Shown: positions 21,082 through 31,908 of the stretch, piece after piece
Layout of the letters: each line of letters opens with the position of its first letter
How positions within the stretch are numbered: the first letter of the stretch is position 1
Assembly (NCBI GenBank): GCA_035135055.1
Contig: JAVFHQ010000047.1
Location: 62,001-126,000 of the forward strand
Reading direction: 5' to 3'
Source: Oleoguttula mirabilis
Taxonomy: Eukaryota; Ascomycota; Dothideomycetes; Mycosphaerellales; Teratosphaeriaceae
DNA length: 64,000 nt
Translations under genes and position numbers: made by a program
The notes under the pieces: model-generated
Databases searched by the model: none
Seen by the model: the letters and a program-made list of their open reading frames with translations, nothing else
What the model was told of the DNA's origin: nothing

Positions 21082-22006
21082 CTATACCATATGAGCTTCG
21101 GCTTTCGTCTTCTCACTCCGACCCTTGATGAATCGGCTGAGGTCGCCGACTGGTAGAGCGATAGGGAAGTCCACCGCTTCCAGGATCATGGAGAACCACT
21201 ACCCAGTTTATCAGCCTCAACTATAGTGACGGTGGGACCAGGAGTAGAAGACATACCAAGTACCAAGCAACCATCGCAGCAATGAAGGCAAAAGCGCCAC
21301 CCGCAATCCTACAGGTTGTCGCCGGGCCCACACCATCGGCCAAGTAGAAGTAGCTGGCCGCCAGACATGGGAAGGTAATGGTGAAGCACACCAAGATAAC
21401 AACCAGGCAGATGTTCGTTCTGAGCGCCGCGATGGAATAGAGTAGGCACAGCACACCCATGAAGATTAGGAAGAAGGCGAAGGAATTGTAGAAGCCAGCC
21501 GGATCATCGCCGTAGCCATTGACAGCGTTGAAAAACGGGGTGAGCGTCGCCCCGAACGTGCCCCAGAAGCCGCCGAAGCTGAAGAAGACGACCGACGGGA
21601 ACGTGTTGCCTAGGATCCACTCGCCGATGGCGCCGAAGTATAGGAGGACCATCGCCAGGAAGAAATAACTGCCATTGCCGGCGCTCGCGTTGCCTGTTCC
21701 GCCACCTGCACCGTGCCAGCCCATGAGCATGATCGTGGCTGGAGTGTTGGCTAGCAAGAAGCCGGCGAGAGCGACGGGTGTTGGGTTGCCGAAGGTGAGA
21801 CGGAGGTTGCCAGCGACTGCTTGCTCGGGGGCGAGGTAGAGCTTCTCGAAGTGGGAGGGTGTTGGTCTCAGCGGGTCGAGGTTCTCGCTAAGACAGAAGG
21901 TTAGAACCCATCTCATGTCTCACACATGGGTTATACCCCTTCGGTATGCTTACATCGTTTCCATCTCACTTTCCTTCATCGGAGGGCTGTCTCGTCGGCA
22001 TGCCAT
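21082..22006 (-). CDS. GPR1/FUN34/YaaH (acetate transporter) family membrane protein
   Basis: Three exons, 22006-21954, 21887-21257 and 21198-21082, give 266 aa. After a short hydrophilic N-terminus comes FGNPTPVALAGFLLANTPAT, matching the family NPxP signature (NPTP). About six hydrophobic helices follow, including YFFLAMVLLYFGAIGEWILG, SVVFFSFGGFWGTFGATL and FFLIFMGVLCLLYSIAALRT, and the tail is FIKGRSEKTKAEAHMV. Yeast Ady2/Ato proteins of this family move acetate or ammonium at the plasma membrane. The aromatic PSVVFFSFGGFWG block resembles the filamentous-fungal branch. Intron 1 (66 nt) separates a 17-codon first exon, which is the least certain part. The substrate cannot be told from sequence. 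Confidence 0.83.
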
Positions 22007-23356
22007 GACTGAGGAATGGAGTGCAGTCTTGCTGCACGGGATCGTTGAAACAGAGGATTCGGTAGGGAGGCGTGAGGCTTGCGAGGCTCTGGGTACTGTA
22101 TGAGGGAAAGACAAGTGGACTGAGAGGGTGGAAACGGCAGTCGCACGGTGAACAAAAGATAGTGAAGGGTAAGTAAGTACTGCCTGGTTGGAGGTCGAGT
22201 GCTGCCCGTGCAAGGATGAAACGGATCCTTATACTCCGTTTCAACTGCATCAACCCGCTCACTCCTCTTTCGCGCTCCGAGGTCAGATTGTTCGGAAACC
22301 CATAGCTCCTAGAAGCCCTTCAACCGCGCATGCGCCGCCAACCTGGCCCCAGGGCGGCCATACTACGGGCATTTGAAGGTAACGAAACCTGGTGTCATCC
22401 GTGCAGTTCTGCCGCCTCCTGCACCCATAGTGTCTGCCGCCATGTAGACCTTGTACTGGCCTAGACCAGTCTAAATCTTTACCCAAGACATTATGATTGG
22501 CCATACCACGTTCTCACGTTCACGTGGCGGCGCTCCTTATACTTGTACATTGCGGGGACCCCAGATCTGCACATGCACTCCGCATTTGTGTCTCGCCTTA
22601 ACGGCTATAATTGACACCAGCTCAGACGGTCTATGACGAAGCGCCACTAGTGGAGTGCTGAATCAGGATAGTGGGAAAGCGAGCAAGTCGTCACATGGTC
22701 CGGCTCAAGTCGCCAGCGTTCCGCGCCAGCAAATGAAGGCTCGGGCTGTGGAACTCCTGGCACAAGTCTGAATCGTCTCCAGGGGAGGCATAAGGAGTGA
22801 GCGTCGACCGCATCAGAGCTGGAACCGGGAGTGGCTGGTCGGTAACCACGACGATTTTTCGTAAAGCTTTCGACTCCACACGGCCGTTTGCAGAAGAGTA
22901 ACGGTGTAACGTACCGCCTGCCGATATCCTCTTCCTCGCTAATAACGAACCCCTCTCGGGTTCATGTCTTCCATTGCATTGCTCGACAGACGTCGGCGGC
23001 AGCTCCCCGTGGCACGGCCATGGCCCAGGGCCATGAGTGCCTTCGGTTTCGCAAGTACGTATCTGAGGCTCCCACTCTCAAACAGCACCCGACCGCAAAG
23101 TAAACGGATGGGCATTGCTACACCTTGGGCGCATTGTGTGGGTACTCCTGAAATCTCACCTGCGCCTCCGGGACCGCGCACAATGCTAGCTTTGGGCGGA
23201 ATTTGTGTATGATAACCACAACACTATTCCGTGATCGTTATTCTTGGGTATTTGAAAGGTGCGCCCGAAGCAGACGCATCTCCACAACCGTGACGCCTTG
23301 CTGTGAGCCCAAGACCTCAACACGTTGAAGCCGACAACCGTCAACAATCCAGAAAG
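22007..23356. other. Intergenic region (1.35 kb), nothing recognised
   Basis: Promoter of the transporter-family gene on the left and UTP11 3' flank on the right. No supported coding, RNA or repeat feature. Confidence 0.5.
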
Positions 23357-24127
23357 CTAGCTCTTGCGCTGCCGTACCTTGAACTTCACGCCGTTCTTAT
23401 TGACGCCGCCAGCCGTGCCGTTCATCCTCCCCCGTTGTTGCTCCACCTGACGTAGTGCGGTCGACAGCTGCTCTTCTCGATCGCGCAGTGCTCCGAGATG
23501 GCGCTGCTTGCTGCTCAGCGCGTGTTTCCGTCGTCTCCTCGCCGCAAGATCGGCTTTGCTGAGGCCCTCTGCCGCCTGCCCATCTTCCGAGCTCTGCTCT
23601 TCATCCGAGAAGTCCATGTCATCGGAATCTCCGATCGGCTGTACCGGCCGCGCCACAGCATCCTCAGCCTCGCCATCCTCGCCAAACACGACTCGCCTGC
23701 CGCCAGCCGTGGGCAGTCCCACATTCACGCCCGTCTTGGCAGTGACCACGTCCTGCTCCGCCCTCTCGCGATCGTTTCTCGTACTCTGCAACATCGTGCG
23801 CAAGTAGCCTTCGTCCTGCGTCTTCATGAGCTTGACCACCTCCTCCGTTAACGCTTTGCCTCCACTACCAGTGCCGTTGTCGCCTCGCTTGCTCCGCTTG
23901 ATGCCACCCGCAGACGTATTGCTCATCATTCCATAGTAAAACTCATCTTCGTTGCGCTCCGACGCTTTGTGCCGTAACGCGGTAAGCTTGCGCTTCTTGA
24001 GGTTGTGGTCGGCGGCGCGTTTGCTGTAATCCTTGTGCTTTTCGAGGAGGCCCCATTTCTGCCGCTCGGCGGGTTGGGCGCGTTCTTTGTGGTTGCGACG
24101 CTGGACGGCATTGCGCATGGACGACAT
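23357..24127 (-). CDS. UTP11: U3 snoRNA-associated protein 11 (small-subunit processome)
   Basis: Single exon, 256 aa. The N-terminus is the family hallmark: MSSMRNAVQRRNHKERAQPA, then RQKWGLLEKHKDYSKRA and NLKKRKLTALRHKASERNED, followed by EFYYGMMSN. Further blocks are KLMKTQDEGYLRTMLQSTRN and GGRRVVFGEDGEA. The C-terminus is rich in Arg/Lys and Gln coiled-coil residues, with KFKVRQRKS at the end. Utp11 is a nucleolar component of the processome that matures 18S rRNA. An acidic DMDFSDEEQSSEDG stretch lies about two-thirds along, at the usual place of a charged linker. The length matches the family (about 250 aa). RRP7, another 40S biogenesis factor, lies 6 kb away, but the two are not adjacent. 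Confidence 0.93.
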   Translation of the reverse strand: MSSMRNAVQRRNHKERAQPAERQKWGLLEKHKDYSKRAADHNLKKRKLTALRHKASERNEDEFYYGMMSNTSAGGIKRSKRGDNGTGSGGKALTEEVVKLMKTQDEGYLRTMLQSTRNDRERAEQDVVTAKTGVNVGLPTAGGRRVVFGEDGEAEDAVARPVQPIGDSDDMDFSDEEQSSEDGQAAEGLSKADLAARRRRKHALSSKQRHLGALRDREEQLSTALRQVEQQRGRMNGTAGGVNKNGVKFKVRQRKS

Positions 24128-25082
24128 GGTGGCAGTCGTTGGTGGTACAGGTGGTGGATGGTGATGGAAAGTTCGAGTAGCAATTTGAGACCCGTCTCAA
24201 CTTTCGAGGTGGAGAACGGAACTGCCGCCAAGATTTCAGGCGGGGAACGGCCCGGCGTAAAGTGGGGCTATATCAACACTTGCAGACGCGTTACTTTCGA
24301 ACCCCCATTGACCAAGCTGCTCCTGATCTGCCGCTTCGCCTTCGCTGCGACGCCTGTACACTAGCTCGCACACGCGCTGGTCACGGCTATCATGGGCAGC
24401 ACATTTGCGGGTCCGTTGCATAGAGATTCTGCGCTTGCCGAAGTGGGCATATAGCTCGAGATGCAGTTGTTCGGCAGCGAGGTGAGTACCAACAAGGACT
24501 TTAGCGTGCTAAGGCTAGAAACATGCAAGTTGCACATGAGTCGCGCGGTACCTTTAACCACCGACGACGAAGTGACGAACTAGCGTTCGTGGCGTGGGAG
24601 CCTCTGTGATCACTCTCGTGCGTCGGTGTGTGTTGGACGTTGTAGAAGTTGTAGGTATGAGACATGATCTCGCGCACAGCTCCTCGGCAGCTTCAAGAGG
24701 TCAATGATAATGATAGCGGGAATTCATGCTATAGCTATGTAAGTTGCCACGCAAGGCTTTGAAGATGCTTCGTTCCCACTTGCGTCGTCTGTCGGTCGCG
24801 TCCGGTCAGCATATGTCTCGGACCCTGTGAAAGCACGGATTATGTTTGCGTGATGATTGCAACTACGATGTTGGTCAATGGCTATACCATGCGAAAGAGA
24901 GTTACGGCAGGAAAACTGAAGGGACTGGCCGCTATGTAGCCACTGTCACGCTATATCTGCGATACCGCTACCGCTACCGCGCTCCAGGCCCGGCCCTTGC
25001 GTGTTGCCGACGACCTCTCTTCCTTCTTTCCTCTGACCACCCTGCTCGAATAAAGAGGCATATCCAAGGAACGAACCCAGAG
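24128..25082. other. Divergent promoter region of UTP11 and the first F-box-like gene
   Basis: Nothing coding is supported. The plus frame upstream of 25083 is open for 79 codons but has no ATG. A short Tyr-Arg-coding repeat (TACCGC copies) sits near 24963-24980. Confidence 0.5.
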
Positions 25083-25877
25083 ATGACTGCCACGCTCGCC
25101 GAAATACCTGGCATACCTTCACCGGATCAACTCCAGCGAACAAACCAGTCGCTGGTTCATCTGGACGGCGCGGAGTGTTCCACTGCCTCGCCGCTTCCGA
25201 CTGCATCAACTCAACGCCAGTATCCCCAAGTCACCTGCGATTATCGTCAAGCACCCTCGGCACTCGCTCGACATGTTATTGGGCAAATGCAGATCACTCC
25301 AGGGCACCGCATTCTGAAGCCTGCGCCTCCCCGTACGTTCATCAGCGCTGAGCCCAAGAGGACCGACTTCTTCGACCTGCCAGCCGAACTCCGAATCGAG
25401 ATATACAAGCTCGTGCTGGACAGCGTCGTCATTCACATCCTTCCGTTGTACGAGGACAACCATCGATGTCCCCATGCTCTAGTCCTCACAAGCCGCCAAG
25501 TCCGCAACGAGGTCTTGCCCATCATCCACAGCACATGCGCGATTCGCGCTAATGTGACCGATTTCAACTTCAGCGGCCTGCTAGCCTGGATGGAGCGCGT
25601 TCCGCCGGATCAGCAAGCCCATCTGTGCAAGAACCGCGCTCTTACCGTGAGGCTATGCACTAGCTTGAAGCCTGCCGGCTTCTGCGAAAACCTGCGAAAG
25701 TGGCTGCACCTGCGGGCAGATCTCCACCGGCCGCAGCCGGACTGGGAGTACAGTGGGCCGACGCCGAAGAACAAGGTGGCGAATGACCTGAGGCGCCGAG
25801 TGAAGCGTATGCCGGAGGAGGGGAAGCGGCAGGAGATGGCGGTGATGCTGGGTGCTATCGGGGTCAGGGCTGCGTGA
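25083..25877 (+). CDS. F-box-like / 2EXR-type family protein (copy A)
   Basis: 264 aa from the only suitable ATG (MTATLAEIPGIPSPDQL). Residues about 96-115 carry FFDLPAELRIEIYKLVL, the LPAELRxxIYxLVL motif of a very large family in Dothideomycetes and Eurotiomycetes, usually annotated as F-box-like or 2EXR. Next comes ALVLTSRQVRNEVLPI, the LxxxCRQIRxE element. In true F-box proteins the motif recruits Skp1 of SCF ubiquitin ligases; whether this group does so is not established. The N-terminal 90 residues are Ser/Thr/Pro/Gln-rich and probably disordered, and the C-terminus is basic. Related genes lie at 27253 and 44634, and fragments between 28.7 and 30.4 kb. Confidence 0.68.
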   Translation: MTATLAEIPGIPSPDQLQRTNQSLVHLDGAECSTASPLPTASTQRQYPQVTCDYRQAPSALARHVIGQMQITPGHRILKPAPPRTFISAEPKRTDFFDLPAELRIEIYKLVLDSVVIHILPLYEDNHRCPHALVLTSRQVRNEVLPIIHSTCAIRANVTDFNFSGLLAWMERVPPDQQAHLCKNRALTVRLCTSLKPAGFCENLRKWLHLRADLHRPQPDWEYSGPTPKNKVANDLRRRVKRMPEEGKRQEMAVMLGAIGVRAA

Positions 25878-27252
25878 AATGGCGTAGCAGCTCAGTGATC
25901 GGCTTCAACGAGCAGCCGATGCATGCCGCCCTGCGTTGGAGTACCGCACCACATGGCGGCGTCATATCGGCGGAGACCATGACGCTCTGGTCTGGCGTGT
26001 GCACAGCTCTCGACCTTTGGCTTGGATCTGAGCACGTAGTATAGGATTATGCGTCCTACGACTTATCATTCAGGATACAAAAGCACCAGTCAAATGTGTG
26101 ATTTGATTTCGACGCTGCAACGCTGTGTTGCATGTGATAATAAGCTTCCAGTGAACGTACTGACTCTGTGTTCGCGGTGCTTCAATACTGCATCGCAAGC
26201 TGCCACAACTACGCTTGCTATTTCCGTCTCGCCAACCATGACGAGGAGCGGGATTCCACTGCATCGTCTGGTAACACCGGCGGGCGTGGATCAGCCCGGA
26301 AGGAGCGGATGCCCCATTCAGCCGTGGGAAAGAACCGAAAAGACAATGAGCTGACCAACAGCAGTTTCATCTCCACGGCTCCTAGTCTCCATACTAAGTT
26401 CTTGGAGAAGGCGCTGGCGGGAGTACGTGAAGGCTTTGGAGCGCATGAGGTTTGCGGAGCTGAGATGTCAGTACTGGGATGAATCATGATAGTAGAATGA
26501 GACTTGAGAGCTTTGCGGGATTCATATCGATCATACGCGGTATGCATGAGCTGCACAGAACATGACCAGGCTGTTCCGCACAATCAACGGGCATGGGACC
26601 TCGTCCATCTTTGGTCCTTCTCTTTGTGTAAGCTTCAAATCTCCGGCACCATCTTATGGCGCTTGGTGCAACCCAACCTTCCTTCCCGACATCGCACTGC
26701 TGATTGTACGTCGATGATTCTCCAGGGAACGTCACCGCCTTGTGCCATGGTAGTCCTCGGTTCTGCAGTGTGCTCCAGTATGAAGCGCCGACGATGGCTG
26801 CGGGTTTAACACAGAGGGCGGACCGGAGCCCTTTTCAACACCGGAGCTGCTGTAGGCCGTCGCTTTTCCAAGGTCTGTTTCAGCACCACAGTCGTTGGCT
26901 CAGCGATCGATTGCTGGAAGCATACTGTCGGCCCCTTTTCGGGCGTTGGGCCAGCAGGTCTCTCGTCCATATCTGGAAGGGGCGAGGCTCATAACCGGCG
27001 CAAAGAAAGAGTTGCCGCTTCGATACAGCTGCTCTGCTTCCGCCTAAATCTATCTGTAACTCCGCAGCAGTGGCGGCTCGTACCCTGCGTCGCACCTGCC
27101 ATTCCTGTCGCATGACCCCGAAACCGAAAGCCAAAGGCTGTCCTTCCAAATCTACGCTACACCCGACTCAGCATCAACAGAGTCAAACATCGTCGACTGT
27201 TGCTCACATCCTGTTGCCAAAATCAAGCAGACATCGCTAATCGACAATCGGA
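25878..27252. other. Gene-poor interval (1.4 kb)
   Basis: Several frames of about 100 codons exist on both strands but none shows a domain or a splice chain. Placed between two F-box-like family members. Confidence 0.45.
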
Positions 27253-27957
27253 ATGTGGGAATGGCGAAGCTCATCGACCTCTAGTCAAGGCTTCGGAGCA
27301 AGTGGGAACATCGACGAAAGCGTGCGAAAAGACCATCTTCACAGATCGTACCACAGGTAGTGAGGCTTCCCCGCTGCAGCAGAGAGACATCGACTTCATA
27401 ACTGACGCTCCGAAACCGGGCAGGCTGTCGCCGCTGACACGGGAGAGAGCGTCAGCACTTCGCCTTTGCTTACTCTCTCTGCTGAGCTACGCAACCGCAT
27501 CTACGCGGATGTCCTGCTCGAAACCGAAGGCCCACATGTCACACAGGGTTTGAAACCGCCGGCACTGCTCGCCACTTGCTCACAAATCCGCCGTGAGACG
27601 CGTCAAATGTGGTATGCCGGCAATACCTTCCGCATTTGCATTGTCGATTTCGATGCCACCCTCCTCACCAAGTGGAGATTGTTCTACGATATGCTCGGGT
27701 TCCGCATGGCTCTGCTCATCAGTTTCAATGGCATGCCAACCTGGGAGAGCTTGAAGCAATGGCTTAAGGCGAACTGGGAGCATGATTTCGAGTACTGTGT
27801 GAGCAGAAGACCTGATGAGGGCCACCCACTCGCGAGATTCTTTGTGGCTGTACACGAACTGGTAGCTTCTCATCGACATTCATCCTGGGAAGAGTTGGAG
27901 GCATCTTTGGAGAGCTTGAAGTATGCTGTAGGTGGATACCCCACATTCTGGCAGTGA
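27253..27957 (+). CDS. F-box-like / 2EXR-type family protein (copy B), exon 1 uncertain
   Basis: The conserved part, from about 27456 to the stop at 27957, has no ATG of its own before the motif, so an upstream exon is needed. The best chain starts at ATG 27253, reads 34 codons, and uses a GTAGTG donor at 27357 with an acceptor at 27455 (or 27449), the only options that keep the frame. The conserved part reads LLTLSAELRNRIYADVLLE, ALLATCSQIRRETRQMWYAG and WESLKQWLKANWEHDFEY, ending in YAVGGYPTFWQ. It is closer to copy C at 44634 (LATCSQIRRE versus LGVCRQIRHE, QMWYAGNTFRI versus GIWYNDNHFIF) than to copy A. The motif reads LSAELRN, a Pro-to-Ser change from LPAELRN. Function unknown. Confidence 0.52.
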
Positions 27958-28738
27958 TCAGCCTGGGCGGGAGGTGGGCTGTCGCTCTTGTTCGAATAAT
28001 GTTTCTGGTAGACGATCGTTCGATAATTAGAAGGCCGATATCAGTGTACAGTCGTTAGCGACCACGAGCAGACCGCAGGACCATCATCTGCTGTTCTATG
28101 TTTGTGTGTGTCCGCGCTTTGGGTATCGCAAGATCTCGCTCTCTTCTGGTTCCGTATTCGATCAACAAACTTTCTGTCCTTTGAGGCCGTTATTTTGTGA
28201 CCTTCTCAAACGAGCAAGTCGGCAGTGAATATTCCGGACAGCTTTACGCCACACTGCGAGCTCAAGAATTGTGGCCGTGCGTGTCTCCAGCGTTTTGCGA
28301 CTTTGGCCACCCTTTCTAAGCGAACGTTCCCGTCACCGGCACCTTGCATCGACCAAACACCCCGGCAACCCGCACCTTCGGACAAAATGTACCAGAGCTG
28401 TTGACTGTCACCTGTCCATCTCAACAAACCCGGAGAGTGCTAATTGGCCCCGAGTACCGACGGCGCACTGCCTGCACTGTGGTCCATCAGCCCGGCAATA
28501 TGGTGGCACGAATCATGTCGCTGCCACGCCGACTTCAGGAGTATCTCCAACGCACCGGTCACATGAAGCACCTGCATACGCTCAAGTCGCAGCATGCTGG
28601 ACAGAGCAGCACTTACGGCGTACGGAAAAGCAGAAAGCCGGCACACGAAGCCACTGCAAACATCACAGCATGCAGACCTTTCGACAGCATGGCTCCGGTA
28701 CAGAGCGAATGATGGTGCTGCTCGGTGGAACGGGTTGA

Positions 28739-28909
28739 ACGAACTTCACTCGCGAAGAAGAAGCTCCAGCAGCCTGGCGCTTCGTCTGCGTCGGGCATAA
28801 CATGCTGAGCCATTACCTCGATAAGCCGTGGGACGTCTTCGAGGAGGCGATGAAGCGTATGCGATATGTCGTCGATATATTCGACCATAGATGGACCGAT
28901 TCTGAGTGA
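28739..28909 (+). pseudogene. C-terminal fragment of an F-box-like / 2EXR family gene
   Basis: A 56-codon open stretch, preceded at once by TGA and ending in TGA, reads WRFVCVGHNMLSHYLDKPWD, then VFEEAMKRMRYVVDIFDHRW. This matches the end of the family members nearby: the YAVGGYPTFWQ end of copy B, the WDEVERILHHLHFAVMALDRRW end of copy C, and DRPWVKFERAMERMRYAV at 30113. No N-terminal LPAELR motif can be joined to it, so it looks like a relic. Confidence 0.6.
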
Positions 28910-29614
28910 CATCGCGGGATCTCGGCGCCTGCATGACAGACCGTGGGCGTCAGAGACACCGGCTAAGTGCGCAGTCCAGCAAAGAGCGTTACGAAAAGTG
29001 CGGGCTCGTCATTCGTATTCGCCTTCCGCACCGTCGGGGCTTAAAGCGGACATGGACGAATGGTGAGGGAGCTGGGGAGTTTGCGTGGTAGATTTTGGCA
29101 ATAATGGCGAGGCGTGGCAAAGCATTGCTAGCGCACCGACTCCAGAGGTGGACAGGAGTTTGTTTTGGCTAGCTCGTTGTGCCTCCAAGTAGTAAATGTC
29201 AGGAGAATTCTCATGCGACGCATACCATAGACGCAGACATGATGAATCAATGGCAGATGCCACGTCACGCATCTCACAACCGCCCAGGAGGCTGTCGTGT
29301 GCATCTTGCGCATGCGGTACGTCGTGGAGCCATTCAACGCAAGGTGGATAGACATGGAGGAGAGCTGAGAGTCGGGAGACACGCGGAGAGCATGGCAGAG
29401 GTTGACACTGCGGGCTACCAGACGACCGGTAGTAGCCGGAGATGCTGATGGTTGTTGGTGCTCTGCGGACAGCGTTGTGTGCGAGGCCGGAGGGCGGGTG
29501 AGGTTGGCAGGTAGACAGCAGCATGGCATCAGTGTGTGCCGCCCCAGAATACTGAGCGCGAGTGGACAGGCGGGCAGTATTACCTGCAGGATCCTCAGTA
29601 GGTACGCATCTTAG

Positions 29615-29645
29615 CTCGATAAGCCGTGGGAGAGGTTCAAGGCTC
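29615..29645 (+). pseudogene. Short relic of the same F-box-like C-terminal motif
   Basis: Ten codons read LDKPWERFKA, the same motif as LDKPWDVFEE at 28.8 kb and MDRPWVKFER at 30.1 kb. The flanking frame has decayed. Short, so it is supported mainly by lying between two longer relics. Confidence 0.4.
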
Positions 29646-30060
29646 CAGCGAGCCGCATGGCAATCGGTGATGGTGTCCTATGGGCCGGTATCGAAAGCAT
29701 TGGGTATTCACAAACTCGCTATGTCACAGGCATTCGTGAAGCCCGACCAAAGTGAAATGGTGGCGTGTTGTGAGCTGACATGGCAAACACAACCGTGTGC
29801 CAAGAGCGGTTTCGCTCAGTCCGAGCTCTGCTGCTACCTCGTTCTTCACTAGACACCCGCCTGGCATTCCGCGCTCCTAGACCAAACTCCTTGCTATCAT
29901 TCAAGTATCTTCGCCGCCATCGCGGATTGAGATAAGCAACGCCTCACATCGTCCTCGCCACGAGCACCACCGTCAGCCTCTTCAAAAGCAAGGCGTCGTA
30001 ACGGGCCATCATCACGATTAGAGTACGCTGTTCCGGAATAGCGTCACACAATGTTACAGC

Positions 30061-30226
30061 CGCCATTTCAGCCGCAGGCTTCGTGCAGCGCTTCCTCTTC
30101 GCGGCGCATGCTATGCGGCTGGACTATATGGACAGGCCGTGGGTGAAATTTGAGCGGGCGATGGAGCGAATGCGGTATGCTGTTGGGCCATATGAGGGTA
30201 GGTGGGAGGACGCGCCTGCGGCTTAG
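30061..30226 (+). pseudogene. C-terminal fragment of an F-box-like / 2EXR family gene
   Basis: The frame reads ISAAGFVQRFLFAAHAMRLD, then YMDRPWVKFERAMERMRYAV, GPYEGRWEDAPAA and a TAG at 30224. It is similar to ARFFVAVHELVASH plus the WEELEASLESLKYAV end of copy B. No upstream exon with the LPAELR motif is present. Immediately downstream (about 30240-30285) a diverged repeat reads GPYEGGWKEASAA, a local tandem duplication of about 70 bp. Confidence 0.58.
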
Positions 30227-30334
30227 CCTGAGATTTGCGAGCGGACCGTATGAGGGCGGGTGGAAGGAGGCATCGGCGGCTCAGCCTACTGCGGGAATGC
30301 GAACGGTAGCGTAGGAGGCTCAAAATAAGTCGCT

Positions 30335-30400
30335 GTTCTGGCTGAGCTCCGCGAATGCATCTACGACCATGCAGAACCAAACACCATGCGCAATCATCGC
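30335..30400 (+). pseudogene. Fragment of an F-box-like N-terminal motif
   Basis: About 20 codons read VLAELRECIYDHAEPNTMRN, close to the LPAELRNRIY motif of the family, with a Leu-for-Pro change. It lies directly against the RRP7 3' end, where a full gene would not fit. It may be the start of another decayed copy. Confidence 0.45.
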
Positions 30401-31339
30401 TCACTCCGGCCGCACCCTGCCTCTCCGCCGCCTCATCTCCTCCACCCGCCGCCGATCCTCCTCGTACCCCTTGACCAGATCCTGCTGCTCCGCTTTTCGC
30501 TTCTCCCGCACCTGAAAGCGGTAGAAGTCCTCCTTGACTCGTGTCTTGTCCCGCTTCTTGAGCTCCTCACCCTGCGCCTTGACCTCTTCTTCCCGCGCGG
30601 GTCCTGTACGCCCACCGCGGGTGACGGTGATGAAGCCGTCGGCGTCTGGGATGGAGCGCTGGCGGGTGAGGGACTTGGTGCGGGTGGTTTCGGCGGCAGA
30701 GAAGGCGGACATGAAGGCGTCGACCGAGTGTTGGAGGGTGGCTGGGTCGGGGTATTGGAGTTTGTGGTGGGCTTGGTAGCGTGCTAGACCGAGAGGCGGT
30801 ACTCTATCGTCGACGCCGAGACCCCACGTGATCTTGCTGCCTTCTTTTACAGCCTTCCGTGCTCTCTTCCGTGCTAACTCCGCAGATGCTTTGTCCACGA
30901 ACGTGACCGTAGCCGTGCCTCCACTTGCGTGCATCTCCCGATCCCACACCTCCGGCAACTGCCCGACCTCTTCCGCTACTTCCTCGCCTTCATCCGTAGG
31001 ACCTCGCTTCCGCTTCTTGCCCTTCTTGGCCGGTGCCACCGGTGCTGTGATGCCTTTCCCAACCCTCGCGCCCTCGAACGCCACGCTCTCTACCCGCGCG
31101 CCGCCCAACTGATCGGCGAACAGACTGCGGAGATGCGTCTCGGTCGCATCGACGGGCACATTGACGAGGAAGACTTCGCGCGGTGTGTCTTCTGTGGGTA
31201 GCTTGGGTGTGTTGGCGCGGAGGTAGAGGTAGTGCGCCGTCTGCTTGGGGAAGGAGGTTGTGGACGTGAGGCGGAGGGGGAGGGCGGTGAAGTCGTTGAC
31301 GCTCGTCGCCACGGGAGATTTGGAAGGCATCGGGACCAT
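30401..31339 (-). CDS. RRP7: Ribosomal RNA-processing protein 7
   Basis: Single exon, 312 aa. The N-terminal half has ALPLRLTSTTSFPKQTAHYL and an RRM-like fold with REVFLVNVPVDATETHLRSL and a late strand, TATVTFVDKASAELARK. These are separated by a basic insert (KKGKKRKRGPTDEG). The C-terminal third is the Rrp7 domain: DADGFITVTRGGRTGPARE, KKRDKTRVKEDFYRFQVREK and the closing RRVEEMRRRRGRVRPE. In yeast Rrp7 works with Utp22 in the early 90S pre-ribosome. The start at 31339 (MVPMPSKS) or three codons later is possible. Its 3' end lies next to a decayed F-box-like fragment on the other strand. Confidence 0.9.
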   Translation of the reverse strand: MVPMPSKSPVATSVNDFTALPLRLTSTTSFPKQTAHYLYLRANTPKLPTEDTPREVFLVNVPVDATETHLRSLFADQLGGARVESVAFEGARVGKGITAPVAPAKKGKKRKRGPTDEGEEVAEEVGQLPEVWDREMHASGGTATVTFVDKASAELARKRARKAVKEGSKITWGLGVDDRVPPLGLARYQAHHKLQYPDPATLQHSVDAFMSAFSAAETTRTKSLTRQRSIPDADGFITVTRGGRTGPAREEEVKAQGEELKKRDKTRVKEDFYRFQVREKRKAEQQDLVKGYEEDRRRVEEMRRRRGRVRPE

Positions 31340-31908
31340 CTTCTTGCCTTTGTAGCTCGTGTCTCAGCAACCTACAGCGCAGCACAGTAGCAAAGAGGTC
31401 ACAGACTTGAGAATTTCCAAGCATCTTGAGACCGAGGCACGCGCCCGATGCAGTTAGCGCGTGCCTGGCGGGGACAAGGCATTTCCCGACGACGACGACG
31501 ACGGCAACGACACCTCTACCTACCGTCACCTGTGAGTGTGGCACCCCATCCGAATACATCAGGAGAGGAGCTGTGTGTCGCTCGAGTATGCATGATCGTA
31601 TGCCAATCTACTGCATGCCCGCGCCTTCAGGCTCTGAGGTCGGAAGTAGCGTCTACCCCGGGACTGCGGCCTCGGTGTCACTTTCACCCACACCAAGCCT
31701 TGCACTGCCTCCAGGCAGCCTTTCCGCAGGTAATGAGGCGCCTCTTGATGACGTGTAAAGGCAGTCACTGGCGCATGACCAGCTGTCGTTCCTCTCAGCA
31801 ATCAGCCTCCTGAGCTGCCTGATACTCGACCGCGTTGGTCTCATTAAAACCACTGCCCAAGCCAACAGAACACATGCGGCCAGCAGGTCAAGTAACTACT
31901 CTACCGGA

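Noticed and set aside
24290..24310. TTCGAACCCCC resembling a tRNA B box
   Set aside because: No matching A box or acceptor stem at the right distance on either strand.
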